From: Hypomesus transpacificus
Taxonomy: Eukaryota > Chordata > Actinopteri > Osmeriformes > Osmeridae
Reading direction: 5' to 3'
Length of the DNA stretch: 64,000 nucleotides
Assembly (NCBI RefSeq): GCF_021917145.1
Contig: NC_061061.1
Coordinates: 12,494,204-12,558,203 of the forward strand
Shown here one piece after another: positions 23,301 through 44,121 of the stretch. Positions within the stretch are counted from its first letter, which is position 1. Each line of letters begins with the position of its first letter. Both the position numbers and the translations under genes were made by a program. The notes beneath the pieces are model-generated. The model did no database searches, had not been told where the DNA came from, and saw only the letters and a program-made list of their open reading frames with translations.

Positions 23301-23350
23301 CCAACAAGATAGACTGCAAAGCCAGCTCCGCCTGCTTGGCAGCCTCCTGA
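17350..23350 (+). CDS. leng8: Leukocyte receptor cluster member 8 (SAC3/GANP-type domain protein)
   Basis: Fifteen exons: 17350-17396, 17859-17991, 18217-18366, 18541-18618, 18869-19301, 19783-19939, 20231-20401, 20633-20881, 20999-21169, 21310-21604, 21691-21792, 22431-22499, 22611-22740, 22857-23064 and 23188-23350. They close in frame to 851 residues. Order: [20 protein letters not shown] start, a Q/Y-rich part ([17 protein letters not shown]), and a long Pro/Gln-rich low-complexity region. Then [20 protein letters not shown], an SR-like region ([20 protein letters not shown]) and an RGG-rich stretch. The conserved C-terminal SAC3/GANP/THP3-like domain follows ([51 protein letters not shown]). 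LENG8 and yeast Thp3 are linked to mRNA processing/export with PCID2/DSS1-type partners. The start is a good Kozak (aaATGGCG). The intron before exon 22431 is a minisatellite. Confidence 0.95.
17573..17614. repeat. 42-bp near-perfect palindrome in leng8 intron 1
   Basis: The left arm cagtactgtagttagctctag (17573-17593) and right arm 17594-17614 are reverse complements at 20 of 21 positions with no spacer. The innermost 18 bases (17585-17602, TAGCTCTAGCTAGAGCTA) are a perfect palindrome. It could extrude as a cruciform or fold as an RNA hairpin. Confidence 0.85.
19989..20131. mobile_element. Short MITE-like element with about 35-bp terminal inverted repeats
   Basis: Begins ctgcatgttttagatgtttc, followed by cctgctccaacacacc. 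It ends ggtgtgttggagcagggaaa, followed by tgtgcaaaacatgcag, an imperfect inverted copy of the start. This sequence type (cctgctccaacacacctg) is common in fish genomes as non-autonomous DNA transposon debris. It lies in leng8 intron 6. I cannot define a target-site duplication. Confidence 0.7.
20496..20547. repeat. Inverted repeat (20-22 bp arms) in leng8 intron 7
   Basis: Left arm 20496-20515 (catccgtcggataactctcg) and right arm 20526-20547 (cgagagggttatcc + gatggatg) pair almost completely around a 10-base loop. It lies about 85 bases before exon 20633. It may be a small MITE remnant or an RNA hairpin. Confidence 0.75.
21797..22372 (+). repeat. C-rich minisatellite filling leng8 intron 11, about 24-bp unit
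   Basis: About two dozen imperfect copies of cctcaccctcacacctgtcct fill most of the intron between exons 21691-21792 and 22431-22499. Many units contain cctcac and gcctgtcc variants. The long open frame across it (240 codons from 21652) is repeat sequence. Confidence 0.92.
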
Positions 23351-26300
23351 GGGGGAGGGGAGGGCTGGGGAGGGGGGGAGGCATGGGGGGAGGGGGGGGG
23401 GGTGAGCACAGTAAAGGGAACCCCTTAGTACTCCTGTCACCTCTGACCCCCCCAGGTAGTTAAGACAGAGACCAGCGGTTAGGTTAAGTCGTACATCGGG
23501 AGCAACAGACACACTACAGCCACAAACGCATCACAGTGACTGATATGGACTTTATTAGAGGAGTGAGAGAGATGAACACTGACCAGTAGCTTAGCCGCAC
23601 ACACACAGCTCAAGATATCGAATCAAGCCGCTAAGACTCACTTTAATGAATGAACAGGATAGATTGAGATGGTTAGCGACTCCCGTCTGTAGTGAAAACA
23701 GATCAGGAAAGACAGCCCTTGGTCTCCCAGCCAGAACCAGCTGCCCTCGCTCGTTTGAAGCTAACAGTGTTCTGTTATGTTTTTTCCTTCCCACAAGTCA
23801 ACAGCTCCACAGTCTGAAGACTTCCGAGTCTTGCCAGTCAAGAGAGAAACAAGAAGACCGATAGATGAAGCTGCTGTGGTGTCATCACTCAAGCCAAGCC
23901 AAGCCAGAGGGGCTACTGGCCAGGCCAGAGGGGCTACTAGCCAAGCCAGAGGGGCTACTAGCCAAGCCAGAGGGGCTACTAGCCAAGCCAGAGGGGCTAC
24001 TAGCCAAGCCCCTCAGAGACTTTGCTTTGCCTTCTGCACAGAGGAAAAACCCCAGTGATCCAGTGTCAGATCCTAGAGAAGACGAGATGGTGGTTTGTAT
24101 GTCCGGTCCAGTCCTGCTTCCCCCACTCCCCCCCCACTCCCTCCTTACCTAAATTGTCTGATTGGCTGTCAGGTGGGTTTCCCCTGCCTCGGCCTCCACC
24201 TGGAGAGTTACTGACTGAGAAATCTGGAGGTTCTGATTGGCTCCTGTACCGGTTAGCCCACTCCCAGTTGCCATGACAGCCACAGTCTTGCATTCCGACC
24301 CTCAAAAATGATCTTCCATCGTCTGGTGGAGCCTGGCTTGCTACCGTCGGTTGCTCCATCGCTGATCCACAGTAGATCACCCCAAGATTGGCGTCTCACC
24401 CGCTGCTAGGAATTGACTTTGTAAGTTTGATGGCGCGTGGAGCTATAGTCTTTACTGAGACGCCACCCCCACACACAACCCCCCCCCCACACATTCTTTC
24501 AGCCTGGGCCCCCCTGTGGCCCCTCTCTAAGCTGTGGCTGCAGTACGGTCTGCCTCCATCATCTCCACTCCGACGCAGCGCTCCGCATCCAGAACCCCCA
24601 CCCCCCCACGCGTCCCCGTCCCCCCCAGGAAGAGGCTCCTGGGGCCCCCTCGGAGGCACAGCTCACCGGGGAGATGGTCCCACTCTGCAGGACGGAAGCC
24701 TCCAGGAAAGAATCCCACCCTCCAGAGATGTGAAATGGCAGACCCTCCACCTCCTCAACAGCAGGGTCACCGGATCAGAAAGATGTGGGCGTTCTGTCCG
24801 CCGCTGGAGCACGCTGTCCCTCCGGCAGTCAGGCTGGAGCGAAGGGTTTGTATGCTGTGCCAGGCGCACTCTGGTCCTCCCAGGCTGAGTATGTATGGCT
24901 GGTAAGAGAAAGGGACTGGAAGGTGGATGACGACAAGACCAACAGCAGATATCAGGCTCAAGTCTCCCTGGCATCATCACATTACAGTATGACTTAAAAA
25001 GTTATGTAAGGTAATAGGTGGGTTCAGTCCAGAAAGAGATCAATCTAACCTGTAGAATTTGAGCTTTTAGTATTTCAACCCTACGTTCAGTAATTGGAAC
25101 ACATTTCATGGCTCCATATTTGGTCAGTCATTCTGATAGTCTTCGATTTTAATATGTACCTGTGTATAGGTTTGTAACAAATATTGAAATGAAGCTAGAA
25201 TGATGTCATTTTTAACATCCATTGTGCGCCATAACATAATTTTCAAAGGCATTTTAAGTAAACTACTAAATTCTTCTTTCCTGACCATTTTGCAGAAATT
25301 GATTTTTCAATAAAAAGGGAAGAGACGTAGAGTAGTGTGATTTGGCGTGTTCTAAATGTCTACCATGATTTTTGAAAAGGTCAGGTTGATGAATTGTAAT
25401 TTGATGTATCTATCAAGAGCTTTCGGGTTGTGGAGTAGCTGTTCTGTACGACATGAACCAGTGGAGCATGAGCCTTGATTAACAGATCAGCAGCTGTACG
25501 TAGTCTTTGCTTCTCAGTTTCAGGAACACTCCTCTGACAGTATTACCCCAAGAGCGGGTTTTAAAAAGGTGTCTGGCAAGTTGAATGGAATAGAATGTTC
25601 AGTATAGAAAGTGATCCCAGTCTATAGAATGTGTATATAATGTACATATTGGTGTGCTTTCAGTTGGTAATGTAGTTCTGTTGGCAGTTCAGATTTCTGT
25701 TTTTCTTTTTCTGTTCACACATCAGGGTAAGTGATTTTCTTAGATACAAAGAGAGTAGGACCAGGTAGTTTCTTACATATGGGTAATATGCAATTAAAAC
25801 ATTTGATTTGAATTGTAAATGAATACTTATAGTAAGTATGCCTTATTGGCAAACATTTCTAGCTACCCCTTCAAGTTTCTATTATGAAATGGAGAGTTGA
25901 TAATTGTGCTTTCTAGTGTAAACCAAACATATTTTTTGTTAATGTTGAAAAGCATGCAATTACTGTGGGCATTGAGGTCTTTACAGTAAATCAATGTTTT
26001 CTTTTTGCAGGATTGAAATTTTTACAATTGTTTCCAAATCTTTTTCTTGACAAATATTACCTAAACATTCACAGTTGTTTCTGTCCATATGTTTTTTTTT
26101 TATATATATATATTTACAACTTGAGTGTTAAATTACGGTTTGGGTTGTCTTTTATGCATGATTCTCGTCTTCATTAAGCTAAATCATTAACATTCAAGAC
26201 GCACAGACCCAATGGCAAGCAAAAGATTTGGTTTAACGCCGCATTCACACCAGCCAAGAACTGCCAGTGTAGAGTTGAATATTTGCCATATTCTACTGTG

Positions 26301-28303
26301 TTCCTCCTGAGCTTGAGTGCCTGTGGCTCTATTAGCTTAACAAAAAAGTTGTACATTTTCCTAGTTGACAAGCTTTTCAAAATGATTTTGCAAACAGTGG
26401 TGTTTTTTGGCTGGGAAAGGTCTGCATTTTCATGTGTTAATCAAAGCATTACCGCCAGTTTCAGCACCACCAGGATTGTTTTTAAGTCAATAATCACATG
26501 TAAACTGAAGAATTTCATCCATCCTTCATGACTTGCAGCTGTTTGTCAAAAAAAAACATGCTCGATGCCAGTTGCCTATTCAACATTCAGTTGATTTCAA
26601 AAGTTCAACTTTCGATGTCTCAACATGTGTCCCTTTCTCCTTCTTTCAACTATCCTCCCTCTCCCTCCCTCCCTCCCTCCCTCCCTCCCCCCCCCCCCTG
26701 TTCACCTCCAGCCACGCCTTGTGTTTCCTCCTGCAGTACTGCATATCAGGAGCTCACGGAGGGGATGGCCCGGGAGCCGCAGCAGTCTCCTCCAGACGCC
26801 AGCTGGAGAGGGAGCTGTGAGAAAGGCAAGACATGATACTGCCTTCTCAAGCCATGCTGCTCAAATGATCCCAAATAATTGCCTGGTGCCTGATGTAAAT
26901 GGGAGTCTAAGTTGATGCTGGGAAATGATACTTCGTTTTTTTTCTTGTTTGTTTTTTTTTGGGGGGGGGGGGGGGGTGATTAATTTAAAATATGGCATGC
27001 GGTTTGTCTGTTCTCTTTTCAACCCAAGTTTAAAAATCCAGATATAACTAGACCATTCATTTCTTTATGTTGCTGTTTCTAATGAGGCGTTCTGTATGTT
27101 TAGAAACATTTGAGACTCCACCCATCAGGGCTAGTATGTTCTTTATCTTTGGCCACAGCAAACCTCACGGTTCAAAGTTCATTTATTTCAGTGTAACTTC
27201 TGCCCCGTCTGTGTCCTATCTTCATTTGGCATCTTGGCTTCCAGTAATTGTCAGCTGTCTTATTGCCTGGGAACACATACTGGATCACACCACTCTGCTC
27301 CTGTTTCAACAGTGTGTGTTTGGAGTATGGGTAACCAGGCAATGAGGCGCTACATATTTAGCTAATGTTTTAGGACATATAGCGTTTCATCCTCAATTAC
27401 AACTCTTGACAAAGTTAAGATTTGATACTGTAAGTGTAATGTTAAATGGCTGGAATAAGTGTATTTAGAATGGTATGTAAGACTCCCCTTCTAACGTATT
27501 GATTGTCAAGGCCATATTTAGAAGACTGCTGGACTTTTTGTTTCGATGTCTTGTCTACTCCCAGTTAATCATCAACCTCTTCCACAGTGATTGAACTTCT
27601 GTTCTGATGTCACATTTAACACGGCTAACCTCCCATGTTTCAAAAATGTAAAATTCCATTACATTTATTTTTGCATAGTTAGATATATACCTATTCCTGA
27701 TGACTAACGCTTCTCTTTAAATGTGAATCTCATTCTGTTCATTGTTTCCTCTTATGACTGATGTTTACTGCTCCCACAAGCCTACCTGTCAAGTCCCTGT
27801 CAAATCCCAGTGTATATATAGTAACTCCTGCTTTCATCATTGCTCTCTTCAACTGCACTGGATCAACTCCCTATTTTCCCCTCCCTCCATCAACCCTAAC
27901 ACCTGACGCTTCAACTTTTTTTTATTTTACGTTTGTCTTTTGGATGTGTTCATCTCCCACTTCTCATTCCCTTCCGCTTGTTCCCTGCACGCTCACCCTC
28001 CCTCCTCTCCTGTCAGTGTGTGTCCTCTATCCTCTCTCCCTCTTCGTTAGTCCTTATGTTGACTTTGTTAGTGATGTTTTGCAGAGTGCAGCTAGCCATT
28101 CTCTAGTAAGTATCGCTTCTGCACTGCTTTGGTGCTGTTTCAGCTGACTAACTGAAACTGCGGGGTGTTCACAACTCAGTCCCCGTTGCTTCTCCTCTCC
28201 CATCAGCTTCAGCGTTCAATGGATTTTAATTGATATAAAATACTGCCATTTTGTAAATAATGTGATGTAAATGTTTTTTCCTCTCTTTGAAGAACTTAAT
28301 AAA
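23351..28303 (+). other. leng8: leng8 3' UTR or downstream region
   Basis: The leng8 stop is at 23348-23350 and is followed by a G-rich stretch. AATAAA at 28298-28303 is the last clear plus-strand poly(A) signal before the convergent gene. If one transcript spans the interval, the 3' UTR is about 5 kb; earlier sites could also be used. It contains the 21-bp repeat at 23896 and a GC-rich block with open frames around 24400-24900. A C/T tract plus acceptor lies before a 28-codon open stretch (26738-26820). None is supported well enough to call a separate gene. Confidence 0.4.
23896..24012 (+). repeat. 21-bp tandem repeat (agccagaggggctactagcca), about 5.5 copies
   Basis: In the leng8 3' region. 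The unit is agccaagccagaggggctact, with one variant copy (ggccaggccagaggggctact). The unit length is a multiple of three, so all three plus frames stay open (for example QARGATS repeats). No gene is implied. Confidence 0.9.
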
Positions 28304-28633
28304 ATTCAAATATAAGGGTGCTTTAGTCTCTGTCTCATATTTGATGGTGATTTAGCTGTGTTGATTTTTGGAAACTTTTGGTTCGGGTCCATCTCATCTT
28401 TCAGACTTAATGACGTTGTCTTCTCATGACAGGATAGAAAAATGTATGGAATACAGACTAATATTGTAAGAACAATTGGGGAGAGCTGGGATAGTTAAAG
28501 GTGGTGTGGTCAGTGTGACTGGATGGAAGAAGTATTTGTCACTAATGGAACTGGACTTCAGTAGTTTATCAGTAGGGTAATGTCACTACAAGATCCATCA
28601 AAATGACCAAACAGACCATATTAGAGAAAGGCA
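28304..28633. other. Gap between convergent leng8 and rbfox1l 3' ends
   Basis: Lies between the plus-strand AATAAA at 28298-28303 and the minus-strand AATAAA (tttatt at 28634-28639). Nothing else is recognised. Confidence 0.5.
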
Positions 28634-31327
28634 TTTATTGCAAAATTGTTTTAATGAACTGTAGAGACAGCAATGGAGAGCCAGCAATGACACTGAACGA
28701 TAACGACAGAAATGGTGTATCACTTTTGCATTACTTGGCACTAAAATGAATCAGAAATGTGAAAACCTAAGAGGACAATGAGGGAATAAAGTTAAAAGAA
28801 GGTAGCTAACATACTCAAAGCCAAAGAACAAAGTTGAGAAAGCGATTTAAGTTAAAAGACTGAAGCTGAGCTTTTATATAGTAAGTAAAATGCAGTCAAC
28901 AAAGTAGTAATGAAAAGACAGTGGCATGCTCTACAACTACAAAGGAATATTAAAGATTAAACACTGAAAAGGGAGTTTGTTATCACAGAAATAAAAGTTG
29001 TTAAGGAAAGAATGAGTCAAAGTAGGAAAAAAAGAGACGATGGACCTGTCGTCAGGGAAAATTATTTGAGATTGAAGCAAAGAAGAAAAGGAAAGTTACA
29101 TTACACACAGGAAATCAGAGTAGGAGTACACCATTAAGAAATGAGAAAGTTCACAGAAGGACTAATCTAATGAAAACTAAAGATGGACACTTCGTTTGAT
29201 CAAGAAAGAAAAGATCAACAAGATCAAACAAGATCAAACAAACACATTTGCCAAGCGGTAAGAAGATTAAGAAACTAAATTAAAGCAGAAAAAGTTCCTT
29301 TCAAGGAATGACAGTCATACTTAGAAAGTACACAACAGGGCCTTGCTGTGGACATGAAGATAAACCCTAAATAGATAACTACACACAAAATAGAAGAGGC
29401 AAAAAGTAGAAATGAAAGTTAGAGATGTTTTTAATTCTGTTCTTATTAAGGAGGTTAGTAAAAAGGAGAGCAAAACACAAAGAAATAGATAAATGCAACG
29501 GTACATTTTTGATAAAGCCAGTAGGAAAAAAGCGTTTGACACACAAGTTAAGGTTTACAGATTCAGGACACCGGACAGACCTCTAAATAAAGGCAAATCA
29601 CTCATTGGTTGGCATCTAATTGCATGCTATTTGATGTATTTCATGCACAAATGAATGAAAATCAAGACGAGGTAGAAGAGAAAGGATGTAGCTGCAGTGG
29701 TCCTCTGAAAGGCATGTAGGCCCAATTCCCAAACATGGATTTAGTCTTAAATGAAGAGAAATATTAAATGAAAATCTCCATTGAAAATGTTTTTAGGCAA
29801 GGACTATAGCTTAATCCATGTCTGGGAAACTGTGCCATAGTGTCTAATGTCTGTTCATTTGACAGAACATGCCGTTATTGTGAATTATTCTGGTTTCAGT
29901 CATAAAGAAAGAAATGTGAGAACAGACACGTGTAGAACACACAGATAGTAAGTCAATAAGGAGAGGAGAGAGAAGAAAAAAGGTTTTATTGAAAGTTAAA
30001 CAGCAAACACAGTAGAATTGAGAGTACAGAGATAGAAATGAAGGACAGATGAAAAGATAAACTAATAATATTTAAAGAAATTCTAATGCAGTAGACCATG
30101 CCTTCTCAAACAGAGCAGAACAAGGCAGGTGACAAACAAGACATCAGAGAAAGTAGATATGTAGGAAAGTGGATTATTTCGGATTAGACAGTGGGGTATG
30201 TGACAAAGATGGCTGGTAGAAGTAAATAAGCACTTGGTGCAACAACAACAACAAAAACCTCATAGGAAGCGAAGCTGAATAAAAAGAGATTGCCCCAATG
30301 TGCAGCCTACTTCTTGGCCATCAATTTCAACACATTATCACTGCCTAATCTTAAATCATCTCAATATACAGAAAATACATGTTAGAGAAAGCACCATAGT
30401 GGCAACAGGCTCATCAGGCAGTTGATGGAGGATAGACAGGAAGTGACTCAACATTGAGTTTACAGAAAAGATTAAAAAAAGATTTTGTGAAAGATTTAGC
30501 AACAGGTATGCTTGTGAATACGTAGGTGAATATTCAGCTGTTTTAGTGTCAGAGGTAGATTGTTAGGAAAGCAAATCAAATTCAAACTACACCAAAGTTC
30601 TCATTCTAAAATGTCTAAAAGCTTTGACGAGGATTATTGGGTCAGTTAACTCAGTGTCAATGCTGTGTCTCATCAGTTGTGCTCGGTTATTTCAAAATTA
30701 TGACACAACCCCACAGCCTGTCTTTCACAAACACACAAAACCACACACCCACATACACACACTTGTGCTACATTTATGACAAAACCAGTGTCATCAAAAA
30801 TAAGTATTTTAACTCTGTATAAAATGTTGCTATACAATCTGGTTCTTGAAAAATAACTAGAATTCTCCCATTGACAAAAACGTGTATCATTACCAACCTT
30901 GTTGAACTTATGTTATCAAGTCATCAAGTAACAGACTTGTCAAGGGAGCATTGTTTAAAGAATGGGGGGGGGGGGGGGGCAGAATCTAAATACCCTTCAA
31001 CCCTGGCCACATTTCTGTGGCACAACCAATGCAAATTCAATATAAGTTTCTGATTAAATAACTATATACTGTATATCCTTTAAATTGTATGTATTTTCTT
31101 ATAGAATAAATAGTAAAAGGGTCCATCAGTATTTACAAAGTTCATTTTTTCTCAGGGGAAAAGATGTGGACAGGAATTTTCCAGCATATCATGATGTCAT
31201 ATCCTGTCGGTTCTATTGTCATCGCCTGCTTCTTCTATTACAAGAGAGGCTCTGTGTCAGAGTGATCAGCCGGTTCCAGGGAAGGGGGTGCAGTTTTAGA
31301 GAGACACCTTTTCTCCAACTAGTTGGC
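28634..31327 (-). other. rbfox1l: Probable long 3' UTR of rbfox1l
   Basis: Downstream of the rbfox1l stop the minus strand is U-rich (the plus strand is A/G-rich) with no coding exon, as far as a minus-strand AATAAA at 28639-28634. Several GCATG (Rbfox-type) sites are readable on the minus strand: plus-strand catgc near 28925, 29623, 29870 and 30100. There is a G-run on the plus strand at 30963-30979. Confidence 0.5.
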
Positions 31328-39901
<8,574 letters not shown>

Positions 39902-41091
39902 AGCGCATAGCCCGGAAATGAGAAGAGAGGGAGAAATGGGGAGATGGGAGGAAAAAGAGGAGTGAAGCGGGGTGAAGTATTATAAACGAGGGGGGGGGGA
40001 AAGCGAGGCAATAATGGAAAAAAAAGAGGAGAAAATAGAATCCCAGTAGAGTTTATAGAAGATCCAGATGGATGAGACAGGTGAAGAATTCTCAAGAATC
40101 AACCGCTTCTTAGTTTATAAAAAAACAAGCACAATCTTCTTGAATGAAAGGACAGTCAACCTGCCCAAGGAGGAAGACAGGATAGAGCAAGGTGACAAGA
40201 GAAAAGTAGAGAACTTGTGTCTGTCTGTCAGTTGGTCAATATGACAGACAGAAGCACATGTAAAGGGTTCTGTTTCGGCAGTTATAAATAGTCCCCCTCC
40301 CCCCCAAGCTTTTCCCTGGCCCTCTATCTCATGCATGCTGTCTACCGTTTCTTGTTTGTTTTCTATGGGATATATTCACTGCTAAAACTTCAAACTACAG
40401 TCTGGTTAATTTCATGTAGCCTAAATCTGATGTTAGTTTATTTCCTCCAGGAACATTTATTTCATACAGGAACACTTATTGAGGGACTTCTTGCACTTGT
40501 TGGTTACTTGTAACTGATTTAACTACTTGCACTCGCCGTGAATTATATCATTGTTGCTTGCTTTCCTACAGGTACACTCTTGCACTTTTGAAGTTCATGT
40601 TGTTTAATGAACTACATGCTCTTATGTTTCTTCCCATTGGCTGTTAATTGCTTTTCACAAAGTATGCATAATGTTTTGGCTGCCTGCAATGTTTTTGGGG
40701 CTATCTCGTTGTTTATGATCATTGACCCATGCACTTTTGCTCTCTCTTCGAAGTCGCTTTGGATAAAAGCGTCTGCCAAATGAATACATGTAAATGTAAT
40801 ATAACGTAAATCGCCCCAGCACTGTAGAGTACGAAGTTGGAACACAAAAAATACAATAAAAAAGAGATACAACAATGTGTTTTGCATTGCAGTTCTAAAT
40901 CTTGAACGTGTTTTAGTACTCTGATCCCTTTCTTGAGCACAGTTGCAAACTCCGTCACGACTCGATACATTTACCACAGACCAGCAGAGGGAGATACATA
41001 TTGTACGTCATTCAAGAATCGTCTCGTACACTACAACATGATGGGAAATGTAGTTCGCAGGATTTCAATAAATACTTGGGAACGCTGATTC
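39902..41091. other. Intergenic region between divergent rbfox1l and rps9
   Basis: The 5' UTR and promoter of rbfox1l (minus) should lie just above 39901, but I cannot place the start site. A retroelement-like stretch occupies about 40400-40800. The 100 bp or so before 41092 should be the rps9 promoter. Confidence 0.5.
40430..40800 (+). mobile_element. Retroelement 3'-end fragment (LINE/SINE tail type)
   Basis: Ends gaagtcgctttggataaaag, followed by cgtctgccaaatgaatacatgtaaatgtaat. This is the same conserved tail type as the SINEs in this window. It is preceded by about 300 bp of non-tRNA sequence (cttgcactttt, gtttatgatcattgacccatgcact). I cannot set the 5' boundary or name the family. Confidence 0.55.
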
Positions 41092-41127
41092 TACTTCCTC
41101 TTTACTGCACGAGCCTGAGGAAGACAG
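41092..41127 (+). other. rps9: rps9 non-coding first exon with 5' TOP
   Basis: The oligopyrimidine tract cttcctcttt at 41094-41103 is a typical 5' TOP start of ribosomal-protein mRNAs. It is followed by a short leader and the donor gacag|gtaatt at 41127/41128. The next exon begins at 41596 (ttcttag|gcactt), 16 bases before the ATG. Confidence 0.65.
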
Positions 41128-41605
41128 GTAATTTAGAACCACGTCTTTACTTTATTAAAAAGGCAAAAGGATTGACTTTCGTTTCATAAAAATTGAAATA
41201 TGCGGTTAACATGTGAATGTACTTTCACAAATTAGCGCAAACGTTCCTCCAATGCTAGTTCTTATATTTCACGTTTATTCGCCATGTGCTTAGCGCTAGT
41301 AGCGCATTGGGGGAATGCGGAGCAGCGGCCTGCTACAGAAGCAAGCTAGCAAACTAGCCAGCAATCTTTCTGCATGATTGTGCCATATGGATTAACCTTG
41401 GCATCGTTTTTACTAACCATTTGTATAGTAGTTGACTGTAGGATACGTGGAAAGTTGATAAGGAGATTACTAGAAATGGGGAAATCTTGCAAATAGTAGC
41501 TGGGCTAGCTAGGTTGCTAGCAAGACATCAGACATGAATTGAGTCTCTGGTTAGTGTGCATGGAAACCTATTTTTTTTTACTTCTTGGTTCTTAGGCACT
41601 TCTGA

Positions 41606-43089
<1,484 letters not shown>

Positions 43090-44117
43090 AATGGGAATGT
43101 CTTCCTGGAAGTATTGGCTTCCTGATGTTCCTGGTTTTTTCAATAAAGTTTTTGATTTCACCATCTCTTCTGATTGAATTTTATTTTATGCTTTACAAAG
43201 TGAATGACTAGTTGGGGGGGGTGGGGAGGGGAATACAAATGCATAAGTCAGGATTTAAAATGGAAGTGTTTGACTGTAGTTAAAGGGTTTCGCAAGAAGT
43301 GTGACAATTGATAAACACTGGCACTTAATGACGCAATTGAGCACTTGTGAGTCTTTGGCCACAATGTGGCTCCTTGTATCTGCTGGCTCATATCTGCTGT
43401 GATATGTAGTAACTTGTAGGCAACATGGTTATGCGGCTTATGGGCGGGGCTAATGTGGCAAGTAGGAAGTAGATTGAGCAACAATCGGTTCAACGAATGG
43501 CACAAGTTTGAAGACCGAACACAAGAACATACGCGATTTGAATGTATCAAGACAGTATTATCTGAAATCGTAAGTACGTAGACATGTTTGAGTTTATTTC
43601 ACGTCCACACAGGAAAAAAAATGATCAATACTGGGGGGGAAGCTACACTGGGTAGAGCTAGTTTGCAAGGCTAGGTAACTAGCTAGCAACTACAACGTAT
43701 ACCACGCTCTATGAAACGAGAAGTCGTGCAGTAGCTAGTCTTTCCTGCTTAAAGCTCTAGCCTTGACTTGTATAAACGCTTCAAGTTGGTGTATTAGGTT
43801 TACTGTTGCTAAGTAACTCGTTGGAGTAGAAGTGACATTTCCCTGTCAGGCAATGTCACTTCCTACGACAAGGGTAGCTAGTGGCGTTGAATGCAGTGTC
43901 TGCATTCCAGTTGGTATCAAAACAGTAGCTATACGCTCTGGCGTCAACTTGTTCTTGCACTATTGATAGACAGACCGTCTATTTTAGTTCCTGTGCAATT
44001 TGCATGTGGTCGATGGTGACTCTGATAGTCATTTGGCTCTGAGGTGTTCTTTATGAGGTTAAATATACAGATGATGGCGAACACAACATTGAGTGACATC
44101 AGTCTGTTTTCACGCAG
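43090..44117. other. rps9 3' end, mboat7 promoter and leader intron
   Basis: After the rps9 poly(A) signal (43142) there is about 400 bp without features. A donor atcg|taagt-type site (gaaatc|gtaagta at 43569/43570) probably ends a non-coding mboat7 exon. The leader intron then runs to the acceptor at 44117. Confidence 0.5.
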
Positions 44118-44121
44118 AGAG

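Noticed and set aside
24388-24905. Open frames of 123-166 codons in a GC-rich block downstream of leng8
   Set aside because: Several frames are open at once, the composition is Pro/Ser/Arg-rich, and no start context, splice partners or recognisable family support a gene.
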